This document shows positions 22,056-34,562 of a stretch of 64,000 nucleotides of DNA, piece by piece. The position numbers and the translations under genes were made by a program. How positions within the stretch are numbered: the first letter of the stretch is position 1; each line of letters starts with the position of its first letter. Under the pieces are notes generated by a model. It did not search any database. It worked only from the letters and a program-made list of their open reading frames with translations, and was not told the origin of the DNA. The stretch covers positions 193,393-257,392 of the forward strand of contig SCFE01000023.1 of assembly GCA_004352715.1 (NCBI GenBank), written 5' to 3'. Source of the stretch: Hofstenia miamia. Its lineage: Eukaryota; Xenacoelomorpha; Acoela.

Positions 22056-23468
22056 TCATTGAGCGGCTATGACCATTTCCATTGCTAATTCTCCTTCCCA
22101 ATCTTTTAATTCAGCATACTGAGGCTCATGTGAGAGTTGCATTAAGACCTCTCTTTGGGTAACAACTTCAACTTTTAACTTGAAATAGCGCATTGTAGGC
22201 AATCTATCACTGATGGGACAATTCTTTCATAAATTGTTTAAACAGTGAGTGAATGTATCATGAAATCTCTCATAGAGGCGAAATCCTTTCAGTGCAATCA
22301 TTAAGGTCATTAATGCGTCCATGTTAGATGTATGAGCATCCTCAGATTGAATAGTGGTGTCTGGGTAAAAGTGTTCAAACACATCTCTGAGGGACCCCAT
22401 GTGGGTTGCATGATCCATAAATAAGGAACAGAACTCTTGCACCTGATTTAGTGTCATCTTGTCTGGATTGGAAACATCAGCTCAAAGCATAGTGATTATT
22501 TCAATCCTTTTCATTACATCATAATATCTTGTGGTCATTTCTACGTTGTTGATCCACATCAGATCTCCAGCAGCTTGAAAGAGAATTAATACCCTAGGGT
22601 CAGTAGTTCGTAAAGTTTCATGTATCTTCCTTAATTGCTCGTTGATTGCAGTTCCTCTATTAAAAATGTCATGAATAGTCAACTTTCCATCAATAAAGAT
22701 TCTTTCCTTGTTATCACTTGCCAGTAATTTTTCACGTGCTGATCTGTATTCATCAGTTTTAATCAGTTTATTCACCTCAGTGCTAGTGCTCACAAAGTTC
22801 AATCTATCGGGAAGGTGAGCTGCAACTTTCTTCTTGTTTTTCTTTACTTGCCATTTTGGTTGAATTAGTGGGGTCTCAACACACGGAGGGGGAATACATA
22901 ATAAATTTTCCTTCCAAATATTGTGTTCCAAATCTGCAAATGGAGACTTCGTCTGTAAACTAGCAGTCCCAATCGTAACAGGATAGTTGATCTGAGCCTG
23001 CTTAATGGTATCCCAAAATCGGTTTCTTAATCCATGTTTTCGTAATTCCTCAATCTGTTTGCTAGATATCTTAATTCGGGCAGTAGTACATTCTATGTCC
23101 AGAGCTACTTGTCACCCTGGGGATTGTAGAATGACCAATTCCTCCTTAGTAAACATCTTGGTTAAACACCACTTCATCATTCCAAGAACATCCTTTTCAC
23201 TATTTTCCACTAGTACTCTCTTTTGAGTTATTAAATCTTTATCAAAATCAGAAAGGTCATGCTTGAGCATGAGAATCCTCTCATTTTCAGTGATCAACCA
23301 TTGAGGAGTAGGATAAGGTGATCCACCAAATTTCTCTAAATTAACTTTCTCAATAAGGTCACGGATCTGTGGAGATAATTGCACTGAGGAGGTAGCCAAT
23401 AATTATTCTTCTCTAAAAAACTGTTTAGGGTCTTCATAATCTGTTTGAATATAGTGATAGGAATTATT
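22056..23468 (-). pseudogene. C-terminal half of the unknown third ORF, element D
   Basis: The minus-strand frame enters from the gap at 23468 and ends at a TGA (22056-22058). It is interrupted by TGA codons near 23110, 22480 and 22226. It is collinear with the last ~470 codons of the third ORF of element B: shared phrases include LATSSVQLSP, ENSEKDVLGMMKW, NIWKENLLCIPPPCVETP, AREKLLASDNKERIFI and LILFQAAGDLMWINNVE. No signal peptide, membrane segment or known enzyme motif is visible. One stop position (GGG TGA CAA) is CGA in element B, while element B has TGA at a nearby position where D keeps CGA. The polypurine tract and LTR follow about 45 bp downstream. Function unknown. Confidence 0.85.
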
Positions 23469-24468
23469 NNNNNNNNNNNNNNNNNNNNNNNNNNNNNNNN
23501 NNNNNNNNNNNNNNNNNNNNNNNNNNNNNNNNNNNNNNNNNNNNNNNNNNNNNNNNNNNNNNNNNNNNNNNNNNNNNNNNNNNNNNNNNNNNNNNNNNNN
23601 NNNNNNNNNNNNNNNNNNNNNNNNNNNNNNNNNNNNNNNNNNNNNNNNNNNNNNNNNNNNNNNNNNNNNNNNNNNNNNNNNNNNNNNNNNNNNNNNNNNN
23701 NNNNNNNNNNNNNNNNNNNNNNNNNNNNNNNNNNNNNNNNNNNNNNNNNNNNNNNNNNNNNNNNNNNNNNNNNNNNNNNNNNNNNNNNNNNNNNNNNNNN
23801 NNNNNNNNNNNNNNNNNNNNNNNNNNNNNNNNNNNNNNNNNNNNNNNNNNNNNNNNNNNNNNNNNNNNNNNNNNNNNNNNNNNNNNNNNNNNNNNNNNNN
23901 NNNNNNNNNNNNNNNNNNNNNNNNNNNNNNNNNNNNNNNNNNNNNNNNNNNNNNNNNNNNNNNNNNNNNNNNNNNNNNNNNNNNNNNNNNNNNNNNNNNN
24001 NNNNNNNNNNNNNNNNNNNNNNNNNNNNNNNNNNNNNNNNNNNNNNNNNNNNNNNNNNNNNNNNNNNNNNNNNNNNNNNNNNNNNNNNNNNNNNNNNNNN
24101 NNNNNNNNNNNNNNNNNNNNNNNNNNNNNNNNNNNNNNNNNNNNNNNNNNNNNNNNNNNNNNNNNNNNNNNNNNNNNNNNNNNNNNNNNNNNNNNNNNNN
24201 NNNNNNNNNNNNNNNNNNNNNNNNNNNNNNNNNNNNNNNNNNNNNNNNNNNNNNNNNNNNNNNNNNNNNNNNNNNNNNNNNNNNNNNNNNNNNNNNNNNN
24301 NNNNNNNNNNNNNNNNNNNNNNNNNNNNNNNNNNNNNNNNNNNNNNNNNNNNNNNNNNNNNNNNNNNNNNNNNNNNNNNNNNNNNNNNNNNNNNNNNNNN
24401 NNNNNNNNNNNNNNNNNNNNNNNNNNNNNNNNNNNNNNNNNNNNNNNNNNNNNNNNNNNNNNNNNNNN
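23469..24468. other. 1000-N assembly gap between elements D and B
   Basis: Placeholder gap. It joins a minus-strand third-ORF half (element D) to a plus-strand RT (element B); the true order and distance of these two pieces is not proven. Confidence 0.95.
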
Positions 24469-27320
24469 ATTCTGAAGGATCTAATCAAGAGTGGAATAAT
24501 TCAGGGAAGCAATAGTCCCTACACTGCCCCAACCATGTTTATTCAGCAAGGAGAAAAGTATAGACTATGTATTAACTTTAGAAAATTGAACAATGTCGTG
24601 ATCAAAGATGCTTATCCATTGCCTAGAATCAAGGATCTTTTATACGACGCCAGTAAATATAAGTTTTTTTCCTGCCTCAATCTATGTAAAGCCTATTGGC
24701 AAGTACCAATGCGTCCGTCCGACATTCCAAAAACTGCATTCATTACACCCTACGGCCTGTATGAATGGAAATATATGGCCTTCGGGTTGTGTAATGCCCC
24801 AGCAACTTTTCAGCACTATGACACCAAAATATTGACCAACAAGTCCAACATTCTTGAACCTGGGATTTTGGCGTATATTGATGATATTCTTGTAGCAAGC
24901 AACACTTTTGATGAACCTCTTGAGAAATTAAATCAGACCTTGGAATTGTTGCAGAAAGCCGGACTTAAAGTGAACAGTAATAAATGTTCTTTGGCGCAGA
25001 TTAAAGTCACATTTTTGGGCAGAGTAATTGAACATGGAAAGATCTCAATAAAAACCAACATGAAGCAGTTTTTAGAAAAAATTGAGACACCCAGAAGTAG
25101 AAAAGATGTGCAGAGGTGAATGGGATTCTTAAATTACTACGGAATGTTTGTCCTAGATTTGGCGAGAAAACAAAATCCATCTCTCAATTGCTTAAAAAAT
25201 CTCACGAATTCAAATGGACATGGACTGAGCAGGAAGCATTAGAAAGAATCAAAACCAAGCTTAAAAAGATACCATCATTAAATACCCCGGATTATACAAA
25301 GGATTTCATCGTAGATTGTGATGCAAGTGCTGTCGCCATTAGTGGCGTGTTGAGCCAAGAGATACATGGAGTTGAAAGCCCAGTTCAATATTTTAGTAGA
25401 AAATTACGAGCTGCTGAAAAAAATTACAGTGTGACCAAATGTGAGATGTTAGCATTAGTGGAGTCACTCAAGAAGTTCTGATATTTTATATTAGGTCGTA
25501 AATTCATTGTGCACACAGACAACAGCGCACTAGCTTGGCTTAAAAAATTCTCAGGAGATAAGTCAAATATAGTAGCCAGATGGATAGAATATCTTAATGA
25601 TTTTTATTTTTTGATAAAACATCGTCCTGGATGTTTACATCTGAACACTGACTATTGGACAGCATTGCCAAGCTATGAAAGAGATCTAAAAAAGCCAGCT
25701 GGAGAGAAGATCCCTTTCGGATTTATACCACACACAGAATATGAGTTAATTCCCAAAATAAATGCTGACCAAAATGGTAAAGAAATTTTGCCAATCTTAA
25801 TCTGAGAAGAGATATCTGAAGAAGAAATCATTAAACATCAACAAAATGATGTAATACTTGCTAATATTATGAAAAGGATGAAGGACCCCTTCTTTCCCCT
25901 TTCACCAACTGTGATTAGATATTACAATCAATATAACTGGACAATGACAGAGAAAGGACTACTATACACAAAAAGTTGGATTAATCGCCTTGCTATTCCT
26001 GAATATTTTAAAAGGCATCTCATGAGAAGAGTTCATGAAAGGAAACATTTAGGGATTATACAAACCGAAAAGACATTTAACTCTTGGTATGTTACCATTG
26101 GGATTAGATTAACAGTTCAGGATGTAATAGATAAATTTGGGAAGTGTCTGTTGAATAACCCCTCTCATTTCCCAGAATAACAGGCGGAATTAGAGTGTTG
26201 TGCTGCCACTAGTCCCAATGAACTGGTGCATATGGACCTAGAACAATTATCTTGTGACAGTGATGGATTTCAGTATCTTCTAGTGATAGTAGATCATTTT
26301 ACTAAATACACTAGAATAATTCCAATGGATAGTACACACACTGAAAAGGTAGCTGATAAGATAGTGAAGGAATGGATTTTAAAATATGGCCCTATGTCTC
26401 AGCTTGTCTTGGATCATGGTCCACAGTTCAAAAGTAATTTGATGAAAACCCTTATGTCTGAATTAGAAATAATACATGATTTTACTACCACATAACACGC
26501 TCAAGCCAATGGTTTAGTGGAATGGCTAAACAGAACTCTAATAAAATTAATCAGGGTGGCTTTATCACGAGCAGCAGGGAAAGATTGGCGGCAGGTAATA
26601 GAATGTATCAAATTCTTCTATAATACCTCAGTTCATTCTACAACTGGGGTCAGTCCATTTAAAGCTATGTTTGGTTGTGAAGCCTTAACCTCTTTATCAA
26701 TGATGTATCCTAACTACTCAGAAATTACCTTAGAAAAATATGTAAATCAGTTATTATGTGATATGCAGCAGATTCACTTAACCATTTGTCACAACACTAG
26801 TCAATCTTGTATTAGACAAAAGAGAACGTTTAATAAAAAATTATATGGCAAATCACATCAACAAGGAGATAAAGTATTTGCGTATCTACCTCATGTAACA
26901 ACCAATCACAATCAAGTACGGAAATTAGCCAATAATTGGCAAGGACCATTTACTGTGGAGAAAGTGCTTGACCACAACACATATACACTTAATAATGGTA
27001 AAACCGTACATTTTCAGAGACTGAAATGAGCAATTAAAGACATTGAGAATGTCATCATTGATGACAATAATGAATTTACATTAATTGATAATGGTATTGA
27101 TGAATTTGCAACTTATGATAATTTAACCAAATTTGCTGAGGAAGATTTTTATGATACTGATTTTGAACCTGATCTTGTAGATAATTGTGGCTCACGAGTG
27201 TTGCCTTCAAGGCGAGCCTGAGACAATCAAACTTATGATCCCAACATTTGGGACCTTAACCTTATAGATATGTTTAGGAATGATACCAATAGGGAAGAAA
27301 AAACGCGAGTCACCAGCTCC
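24469..27320 (+). pseudogene. pol of gypsy-type element B (RT, RNase H, integrase)
   Basis: Reverse transcriptase enters from the gap with a SGIIQGSNSPYTAP stretch, YRLCINFRKLN, YPLPRIKDLLY, FFSCLNLCKAYWQVPM, FGLCNAPATFQ and the catalytic YIDDILVA. RNase H has FIVDCDASAVAIS, CEMLALVESLKKF and HTDNSALAWL. Integrase has HERKH...FGKC (one zinc-binding Cys replaced by Phe), then MDLEQLSCD, LVLDHGPQF and NGLVEWLNRTL, giving the D,D,E triad. A GDKVFAYLP...WQGPFTV C-terminal domain and an acidic tail follow, to about 27320. Disruptions include TGA at 25116 and 25480, a 1-bp deletion near 25161, TGA at 25803, TAA near 26180 and 26493, and TGA at about 27027. In motif A the catalytic Asp is Asn (LNLCKAYWQ). 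Most stops are TGA where the sister copy C has CGA or where the family has Arg. Confidence 0.92.
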
Positions 27321-27753
27321 TCCGCCCTGTTGACGAGTGAGAAGGAAAATGGAGGTTAGTGGACATGATGGCACATCCTCATCTAGGTGTGGGAGACATG
27401 GATCTTTGCTTGATGAGGCACGCGAAAACAAATGAGGATGACATGAAGGTGCTGAGCAGAGTCCTATCCCATGTGGGCAACATGTAGCTCCACGATTAGG
27501 AGAGCAGACAGCATTGACACCGTCCTCATCTTGCTACTATGTGGGGGGACATGTACTTCCACGTGCGTGAGCAGAGCTGGCAACAAAAACCTCACAAACT
27601 TTAAAAACACAAAATATATGTAACCCATTTAGTGCATTACAGAATGTAAATACCTCCCCAAAGAGTGATTCGATAGCCCCCTCGACCTCTGATAGTTCCT
27701 CTACCATTACTTCCACAGTCAGATCTAGGAAGACAGAAGAATGAAAGAAAAAG
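27321..27753 (+). other. Spacer between pol and the third ORF of element B
   Basis: The tail of pol decays into several stops here and the next frame starts at 27754. I see no obvious splice or promoter signal. It probably contains the untranslated or splice-acceptor region for the third ORF. Confidence 0.45.
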
Positions 27754-30753
27754 ATGTCGAAAGTTGGTGAAGAAACACTGCACCCCTATTTCATAGCTAC
27801 GTGTAGAGCAGTACATTACATTCAGGATAACATTTTGGAAGAGACACAGAACCAATTACGATGGACTTACAATACTAGACAGTTAAGTTGTTCTATTGAT
27901 ATAATACCTTTTATAATTGATGCAGAGAGATGTCCAAAAATAAATTCCATAATATGTTATGATTCAAGCATGCTTGAAGGAATTAGTCGTTCATATTGGA
28001 GAAGTACAGTGCATATTTCTTTTGATGAAGACTTTTCAATTTACAATCTTTGCAAATTTCTAAATAATGGGAGCACAATTCAAAGTTTCAAATGCGTTAA
28101 TATTGACTTCCCCAACCTTTTAGTAATATATTTCTTGAGAATTCATGAGATACAAGATGAACAGATAATGGAGCAGATAGAAATTGCATTCTGGATAGCA
28201 AAGGTTGAAGGAATATGACTTGTAATGGTGCTCAGGGAAGAATACGAGGACAGCATCCCCAAAGCAATAGAAAACCTTCACTACAGAATGGAGAATTTTA
28301 TTATTCTTTATCGATCTACCTATAGTCAAATATCCATGCAACACACTAATATGCTATCAGTTACTAAACTATTATTTACAGACCTTATGTTATGTGAAAA
28401 AATTCCATCACATAGGTTAGCGGTGGATAAAAAGCTACTAATTGATACCATACTTCAAGCACAAACATTGGAAGTATTAAATGTAAACTCTCTACACACA
28501 GTAACAGATATGAGAGTCAGTTTCACCTTCGCTCAAAGTGTTGAAACCTTACAAGGAATCCAGGCTATATGGTCAGATATCAAAGCTACTAAAAACCCCG
28601 AGTCTGATTGGCCCAATTTACAGATAAAAAGTCCCAGTTCTCAATATCATCAATCTGTTGAACGATTATTACGAGAAATCAAGTTTTCCTATGACATGCA
28701 AGATCGGAAAAACTTTAAGTCACAGTTGTTTTCAGAAGAAAAAGTGCCTGACATTTATGCAAGAGGTGCAATATGGATCATGGCTATCTATTTAACTAGA
28801 GACCCTCATATAATTTTACCGATCAATCAGACCAGATGGAAAACAATGTCCAAAATGGCGGATCACGAGATAGCTGTCTGTCCACTTACATGGAAAGTGA
28901 AGAACTGGTTATTACACAAATGTACACCGCCATCTTCACCCTGCAAAACAAAAAGAGCTATGGACCATTACGAAAAATATTATGCCCGACTGGTGGGGGC
29001 GAGCAGTATAACAGAAAAAATGTCAATTATCCTGATTAGCGACTGTTTGGGAATTTGTCCTTCGGACATCAATATTTTTTCTGAAATGATGAAAAAGTAT
29101 ATGTGGGGTGTGACTGCTGAAACTAAGTTCGCAATATTTTCTTCGGATAACGCCCCACTAAGCACTAAAAGATTAATTGAACGACAACCTGGTTCTACGC
29201 AAACATTTTGGAGTTAATAAGAACAAGTGGAGTGATAGAGAAGAATGAAAATTTCTTTGATGCACACAGGATATCCTATCCAGAGTGTGGCTATGGAAAG
29301 TTTGCGGAATCTGCCAGACATGTTGAGAAAGATGGAAAACTAATTCCTATCACTATATTTGAACAGGTCATGAAGACTCCTGAACAGTTTTATAGAGAAG
29401 AGGAATTACTGGCTACTTCCTCAGTCCAATTATCTCCACACAACCGTGACCTCTTGGAGAAAGCTAATTGTAGAGAAATTTGGCAGATCACCTCATCCTA
29501 CTCCTCAATGGTCAATCACTGAAAATGAGAGGATTCTCATGCTCGAACATGACTCTTCTGACTTTGATAAAGATTTACTAATTCAAAATAGAGTATTAGT
29601 GGAAAATAGTGAAAAGGATGTTCTTGGAATGATGAAGTAGTGTTTAACCAAGATGTTTACTAAGGAGGAATTGGTCATTCTACAATCCCCAGGGCGACAA
29701 GTAGCTCTGGACATAGAATGTACTACTGCCTGAATTAAGATATCTAGCAAACAGATTGAGGAGTTACCAAAACATGGATTAAGAAACCGATTTTGGGATA
29801 CCATTAAGCAGGCTCAGATCAACTATCCTGTTACGATTGGGACTGCTAGTTTACAGACGAAGTCTCCATTTGCAGATTTGGAACACAATATTTGGAAGGA
29901 AAATTTATTATGTATTCCCCCTCCGTGTGTTGAGACCCCAATAATTCAACCAAAATGGCAAGTAAAGAAAAACAAGAAGAAAGTTGCAGCTCACCTTCTC
30001 GATAGATTGAACTTTGTGAGTACTAGCACTGAGGTGAATAAACTGATTAAAACTCATGAATACAGATCAGCACGTGAAAAATTACTGGCAAGTGATAACA
30101 AGGAAAGAATCTTTATTGAAGAAAAGTTGACTATTCATGACATTTTTAATAGAGGAACTGCAATCAACGAGCAATTAAGGAAGATACATGAAACTTTACG
30201 AACTACTGACCCTAGGGTATTAATTCTCTTTCAAGCTGCTGGAGATCTGATGTGGATCAATAATGTAGAAACAACCACAAGATATTATGATGTAATGAAA
30301 AGGATTGAAATAATCACTATGCTTTGAGCTGATGTTTCTGATCCAGACAAGATGACAATAAATCAGGTGCAAGAGTTCTGTTCCTTATTTATGGATCATG
30401 CAACCCACATGTGGTCACTAAGAGATGTGTTTGAACACTTTTACACAGACACCACTATTTGATCTGAGGATGCTCATGCATCCAACACGGACGCATTAAT
30501 GACCTTAATGATTGCACTGAAAGGATTTCGCCTCTATGAGAGATTTCATGATACATTCACTCACCATTTAAACAATTTACGAAAGAATTGTCCCATCAGT
30601 GATAGATTGCCTGCAATACGCTATTTCAAGTTAAAAGTTGAAGTTGTTACCCAAAGAGAGGTCTTAATGCAACTCTCACATGAGCCTCAGTATGCTGAAT
30701 TAAAAGATTGGGAAGGAGAATTAGCAATGGAAATGGTCATAGCCGCTCAATGA
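27754..30753 (+). pseudogene. Unknown ~1000-codon third ORF downstream of integrase, element B
   Basis: The longest copy of the extra gene of this gypsy-type family. It can be read from ATG 27754 (MSKVGEETLHPYFIATC) to a stop at 30751-30753, about 1000 codons, through several breaks: TGA at 28216, a frame change near 29210, a 1-bp insertion near 29472 (element D lacks the extra base), TAG at 29638 (TGG in D), TGA at 29731 (CGA in D), TGA at 30325 and TGA at 30460 (CAA in D and F). The composition is that of a soluble, helical, charged protein. I see no signal peptide, no membrane helix, no furin-like site and no protease, polymerase or zinc-finger motif. It sits between the integrase tail and the polypurine tract, where retroviral-like elements carry env, but nothing resembles an envelope. 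I do not recognise it. Portions recur in elements A, D and F, so it is a stable family component. Confidence 0.8.
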
Positions 30754-30797
30754 TTAGTCTCAGGTCCTACTCTCCACCTACTGCCACAGAATTAATT

Positions 30798-30811
30798 TGA
30801 GCAAAGGGGCG
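30798..30811 (+). promoter_or_regulatory. Polypurine tract before the shared LTR
   Basis: GAGCAAAGGGGCG lies immediately before the LTR start TGTAGAGTC. The same tract precedes the LTRs at 42830 (GAGCAAAGGGGGGCG) and, on the minus strand, at 21997. It is the expected primer for plus-strand DNA synthesis. Confidence 0.85.
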
Positions 30812-31736
30812 TGTAGAGTCACTTGGGGAATTTTAGTGATTATTATTCATTTATTTTGTTTGATTGTATTAACGTCATTATGACGTAAGATTAATTTCGA
30901 GCTTAGGTTTACGAAAGCTAGTTAACGTGTTATGTCCCCTCGATGGTGCTAAACGTGTTGCTCAAAGTTAATTTGGAGGGAAAAATCGATGACATGAATA
31001 GCTAATGATTAACTATTGTTGTAAACAAAGACAGGTAATTATTTATCATCTTGAACATGTATAAATTGAGAAACAATGTTAGAAAAGGTTAATAGATTTT
31101 ATCTAGCTTCAATTACTGTTCACTTTCTCTTCTGTTACTTTTATTAGTATTTTTTGAATATGAAAATAATTGCTTAAGTGTGGCAACAATTTGGGAGTGC
31201 TTTCTCAAAGTACAGGGCAACATGTAGCTCCTGGAGATTGGCAGATCTTACCAGCCCAAATTGTGGACCTATTAAGTTATGGATACAGTTACGCATAAGG
31301 CAATAATAAAACTTTTGTTTGATATTCACCACGTACATGCACCTATATTTTATGACACTGTGATAATACCATGCCATTGGCTAGCACGAATGTCTGGCAA
31401 TTACAGACTATTATTTAGTGAGCTGAGAACTAACAATGAAAATGAGATGTTTATTTTGTCTATGAGATAGAAATTAATAAGTGAGACAAATAGGGTAGCA
31501 CCATGCACTAAGTCGAGCACTACAATGTTCCTGAAGACTTCGCTTCAGCTGGAAGCCATGTGAGTTGGTCATCTTGGAGTTACCTAAAGTATTGATTACT
31601 TGGATGAAATACCAATGTTTATATAAGTTTTCTCTTTAATTGTTTTCCAAGAATCAGGGCTGTTATCGTATCTCTATGTAAAACCTTCTGAAGAGTCAAA
31701 TAGTTCTCTAGTATAATTACAGCCCATGATTCTACA
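30812..31736 (+). mobile_element. Complete 925-bp LTR shared by elements B and C
   Basis: Starts TGTAGAGTCACTTGG and ends CATGATTCTACA. It is preceded by the end of a third ORF and a polypurine tract, and followed by a primer-binding site and gag. It therefore serves as 3' LTR of B and 5' LTR of C at the same time. A TATAAATTGAGAAACAATG block at 31060 is also present in the LTRs at 10377 and 42830 and is the likely core promoter. An AATAAA at 31305 could be the polyadenylation signal. Confidence 0.9.
31060..31066 (+). promoter_or_regulatory. LTR TATA box
   Basis: TATAAAT followed by TGAGAAACAATG is conserved at the same place in three LTRs (10606, 31060, 43078) although the surrounding sequence has diverged, suggesting the core promoter. 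Confidence 0.6.
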
Positions 31737-31753
31737 TGGCGACCATGACAGGA
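31737..31753 (+). promoter_or_regulatory. Primer-binding site of element C
   Basis: TGGCGACCATGACAGGA directly abuts the LTR end, starting with the TGG that pairs with the CCA tail of a tRNA. Near-identical sites follow the LTR ends at 44213 (TGGCGACCGTGACAGGA) and 38896 (TGGTGACCATGACAGG). Confidence 0.85.
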
Positions 31754-32145
31754 TGCTGACGTGATAACAAAATATTTTCCTCTGTTTGATTGGGTTCTGT
31801 TTTAGTTTTGGTGCTTGTCAGCTGGGATAGTTGTTTCCCCTGACTGCAATTGGATTTCAGTGCAAATCTACCAACTGAGGTATACTGATCCTTTTTTCTC
31901 TCCATTGGAAAGGCAATCACCATTTTTAAGTGTTCTGCTTCGTAAATGTTTATGTTTTTACTCCTTAAATTTTTGTTTTGTCTCAGTGCTTGACGTGTTG
32001 GATTTATTACCAAATGCCGCCATATCCCACATTTGGGTTTGTATCCTGTGATTTTTTATGAGCTGTGTGTTTCTTTTGTGGTTGGAAAGTGCTCCCAACT
32101 GTCAGTTAAAGTAGTTATTGTTTCTTGTTGTTTGCCTCTTAGTTA
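31754..32145 (+). other. 5' leader of element C
   Basis: Non-coding stretch between the primer-binding site and the gag start. The packaging signal would be expected here but cannot be recognised. Confidence 0.5.
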
Positions 32146-33927
32146 ATGGATTTGAATTGTACAGTTACTTACTCTCCTACTTTTGGGACTCCTCTGGAAC
32201 AGAGTGTCCCCTGTGCAAGTGTTGGCAACCAGGACGTTGCCCCTTGCACTGTTGGATCATTGTTAAATTTCTGTCCTCTGACTTCTCCTACCCAAACTGC
32301 TCAAAGGCGAGATCAAATTGCATCAACCAGTCCATATCCACATGAGGGTACCAGCAGCCCCAATATCCATCAACAGCTACGCCAAGTCTTGAATACGCAG
32401 AATGCTCCCCTGATTCCATTCCGTCCATATAATCATGTTGATAATGTGATGAACTCCTTGCCACACTTCGATACTCAACAAATGGAGATTGAGCACCTGA
32501 AAGATGCATTATCACAGCAGGTAGCTATGAGGATGGACAGTGAGCGTCAAGTTGAGTCTCTCCAAGCTGAGCTCAACACTCAACATGTCGTGTACCAGAA
32601 AATGGAAATGTGAATGCTAGAATCCACTGTTGCATTGGAACTACAAATTCATGAACTAAAAACCAATATGGCCAAGTTGGAAGAAGCCCACCTCTTAAAA
32701 AACCCTGGTGACGACTTTGTTACCCATGCTACATTAAATGAAGCTTTAGGGGATTGGGCTGAGAAAATCACTGATCAATTTGCACAGATGATTTGAGTTG
32801 GAGGAGGTGAAAATTGAAACCCTGCTTTCTTAAGTGTGCCTATACCTTCTCAGTGTGATGAAAGTAAGATGCTAATTCCCCCAACTTCAGTGTCATCTTG
32901 TATCACTTCATTGGTGTCTAATCCTACATTTACCCAAGCATCCATTGCTACAGTTGCTACCCCTCGAACAGATTACACTCCGTCAGTCCATGCGCAGCCA
33001 TTTTGCAGCACTTCTGTGGTAACAACAGCTAAAGAACATATCAGTGATATTACTAGTCCAGTAAATGATGACACCTCAGATAGGCAACCCTGATTTCGTC
33101 GTTCGATTCTTCTTCCTGATACACCTGGACAAGTACTGGTGCACAGTAAACATTCAGTATTGCCTAAGTTCACTGGAAAAATCGATGCAGTTTCACAATC
33201 CTTTGAAGAGTGGTTCTTCTTGTTTGAACTTCACATGAAACATTATAAAACTTCTCAAGAAGACGCCATATCACAGTTTCCACTATATTTAAGTGGCTTA
33301 GCATACAATCAATACATGATGTTAGATCAGAATATCAAGACTGATTATCAACTGTTAGTTGGGTTTTTTGAGGATCACTATCAAGCCCCTCATATAAAAC
33401 ACCAATACAAGACTTTACTTTGTGATATGTCTTTTAAGAGAGGAGATGATATTTGTAATTACATCATGCAAGTTGAAAGACTTTTTCGATTAAGTAGTTT
33501 GCCTCCTGAATACTCTTGGCATGACCTCTTCTCTTATATTTGCAGAGGTTTTCCCTCTTCTATTTGTAGTCGCCTGGAAATGAAATGCAATCCAGAGGAA
33601 AGTTTGCACGAGATTATAAGAAAGGCAATTAGTGTTGTTTACATGATTTATAACTCTAGTAGAATTGATAAAGATCTTCATGAATTATCTGGGACAAATG
33701 TAAGATATGAACCCAAGAAAACAATGTTGAAGAAAGATTTTGACATGGCTTCAGTGAGGTGTTTCTGCTGTGGCGAGAAAGGACATCTAAAATCTAATTG
33801 TAAGGCAAAGATCCAAATTGTTGCTGAAGGCAAGGGCTTCTTGGTTGATGACCATGTTGAAGCTGCATCTTCCACCAACACATTGTTAGTCGATGTGACA
33901 GAGAACAAATCACCCCATTTAAATTAA
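32146..33927 (+). pseudogene. gag of element C
   Basis: I take the start at ATG 32146 (MDLNCTVTYSPTFG). The N-terminal ~215 residues are Pro/Ser/Thr rich and then form a charged coiled coil (MEIEHLKDALSQQV onward). A Ser/Thr-rich linker follows, with a TGA-interrupted junction near 33091. The capsid-like part (33139 onward) begins VLPKFTGKID, EEWFFLFELHM, typical of gypsy Gag. The nucleocapsid has one CCHC knuckle, CFCCGEKGHLKSNC, near 33766-33807. In-frame TGA codons occur near 32611, 32794 and 33091, all in contexts compatible with CGA ancestry. Protease follows at once. Confidence 0.87.
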
Positions 33928-34562
33928 ATGGAGTGCTGACTCCTTTAAACCATGCATGGGATGTATTGGTTATCACTAATCTGATAATGAAAAACCTAAT
34001 TCCTGTGGAAATGAATGGACGAATTATTAATGCTACAATTGACACCAGTGCTGCTGCTTCAATCATCAGTGATGAATGTTGTAAAGACATTTGTTTTACC
34101 CATGATTCAGTAAATCCCTCCACCAATATTAAACTCATTGATGCGTCAGGAAATATAATTTCATTGAAAGGAAAGTTATGAAATGCCGCGTTAAAGATTT
34201 GTGCTGAACAATTCAAAGTAGACCTCATTGTCATTGATACTGAAAATCACCAACTCCCCTACGATTTGATTTTGGGGAATGACTTTCTAGAGAGAAACTC
34301 ATGTGTAATTGATTATAAAAATAATATGATATCTATAAAGGATCAAGATGCCACGCAGTTAGCTACAATCCCCGAGTGGGAAGTGGTGTTCAATTTAAAT
34401 GAGCCTGTCTACTTAGAAGCTAAGCACTGGACCCGAGTAGCTGTGGTTTCGAATTCAGAGATGAATGGAGACGTGATGATAGCAGACCAAAGAGATTTAT
34501 GTAAAGTAAGTTCAGGAAAAACCTATGTCACCATTCTTAATGGATCAAAACATCCAGTGTGA
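33928..34562 (+). pseudogene. Aspartic protease of element C
   Basis: The active site reads ATIDTSAAASIISD, with DTSA in place of the common DTGA. About 75 residues later, YDLILGNDFLERN is the conserved ILGxDFL strand of retropepsins. An in-frame TGA lies between them near 34180 and another at about 34560, so the copy is inactive. It sits between the Gag zinc knuckle and RT, the normal Ty3/gypsy order. Confidence 0.82.

Noticed and set aside
27754-30753. Third ORF as an envelope gene
   Set aside because: No signal peptide, transmembrane helix or cleavage-site pattern could be seen in any of the copies.
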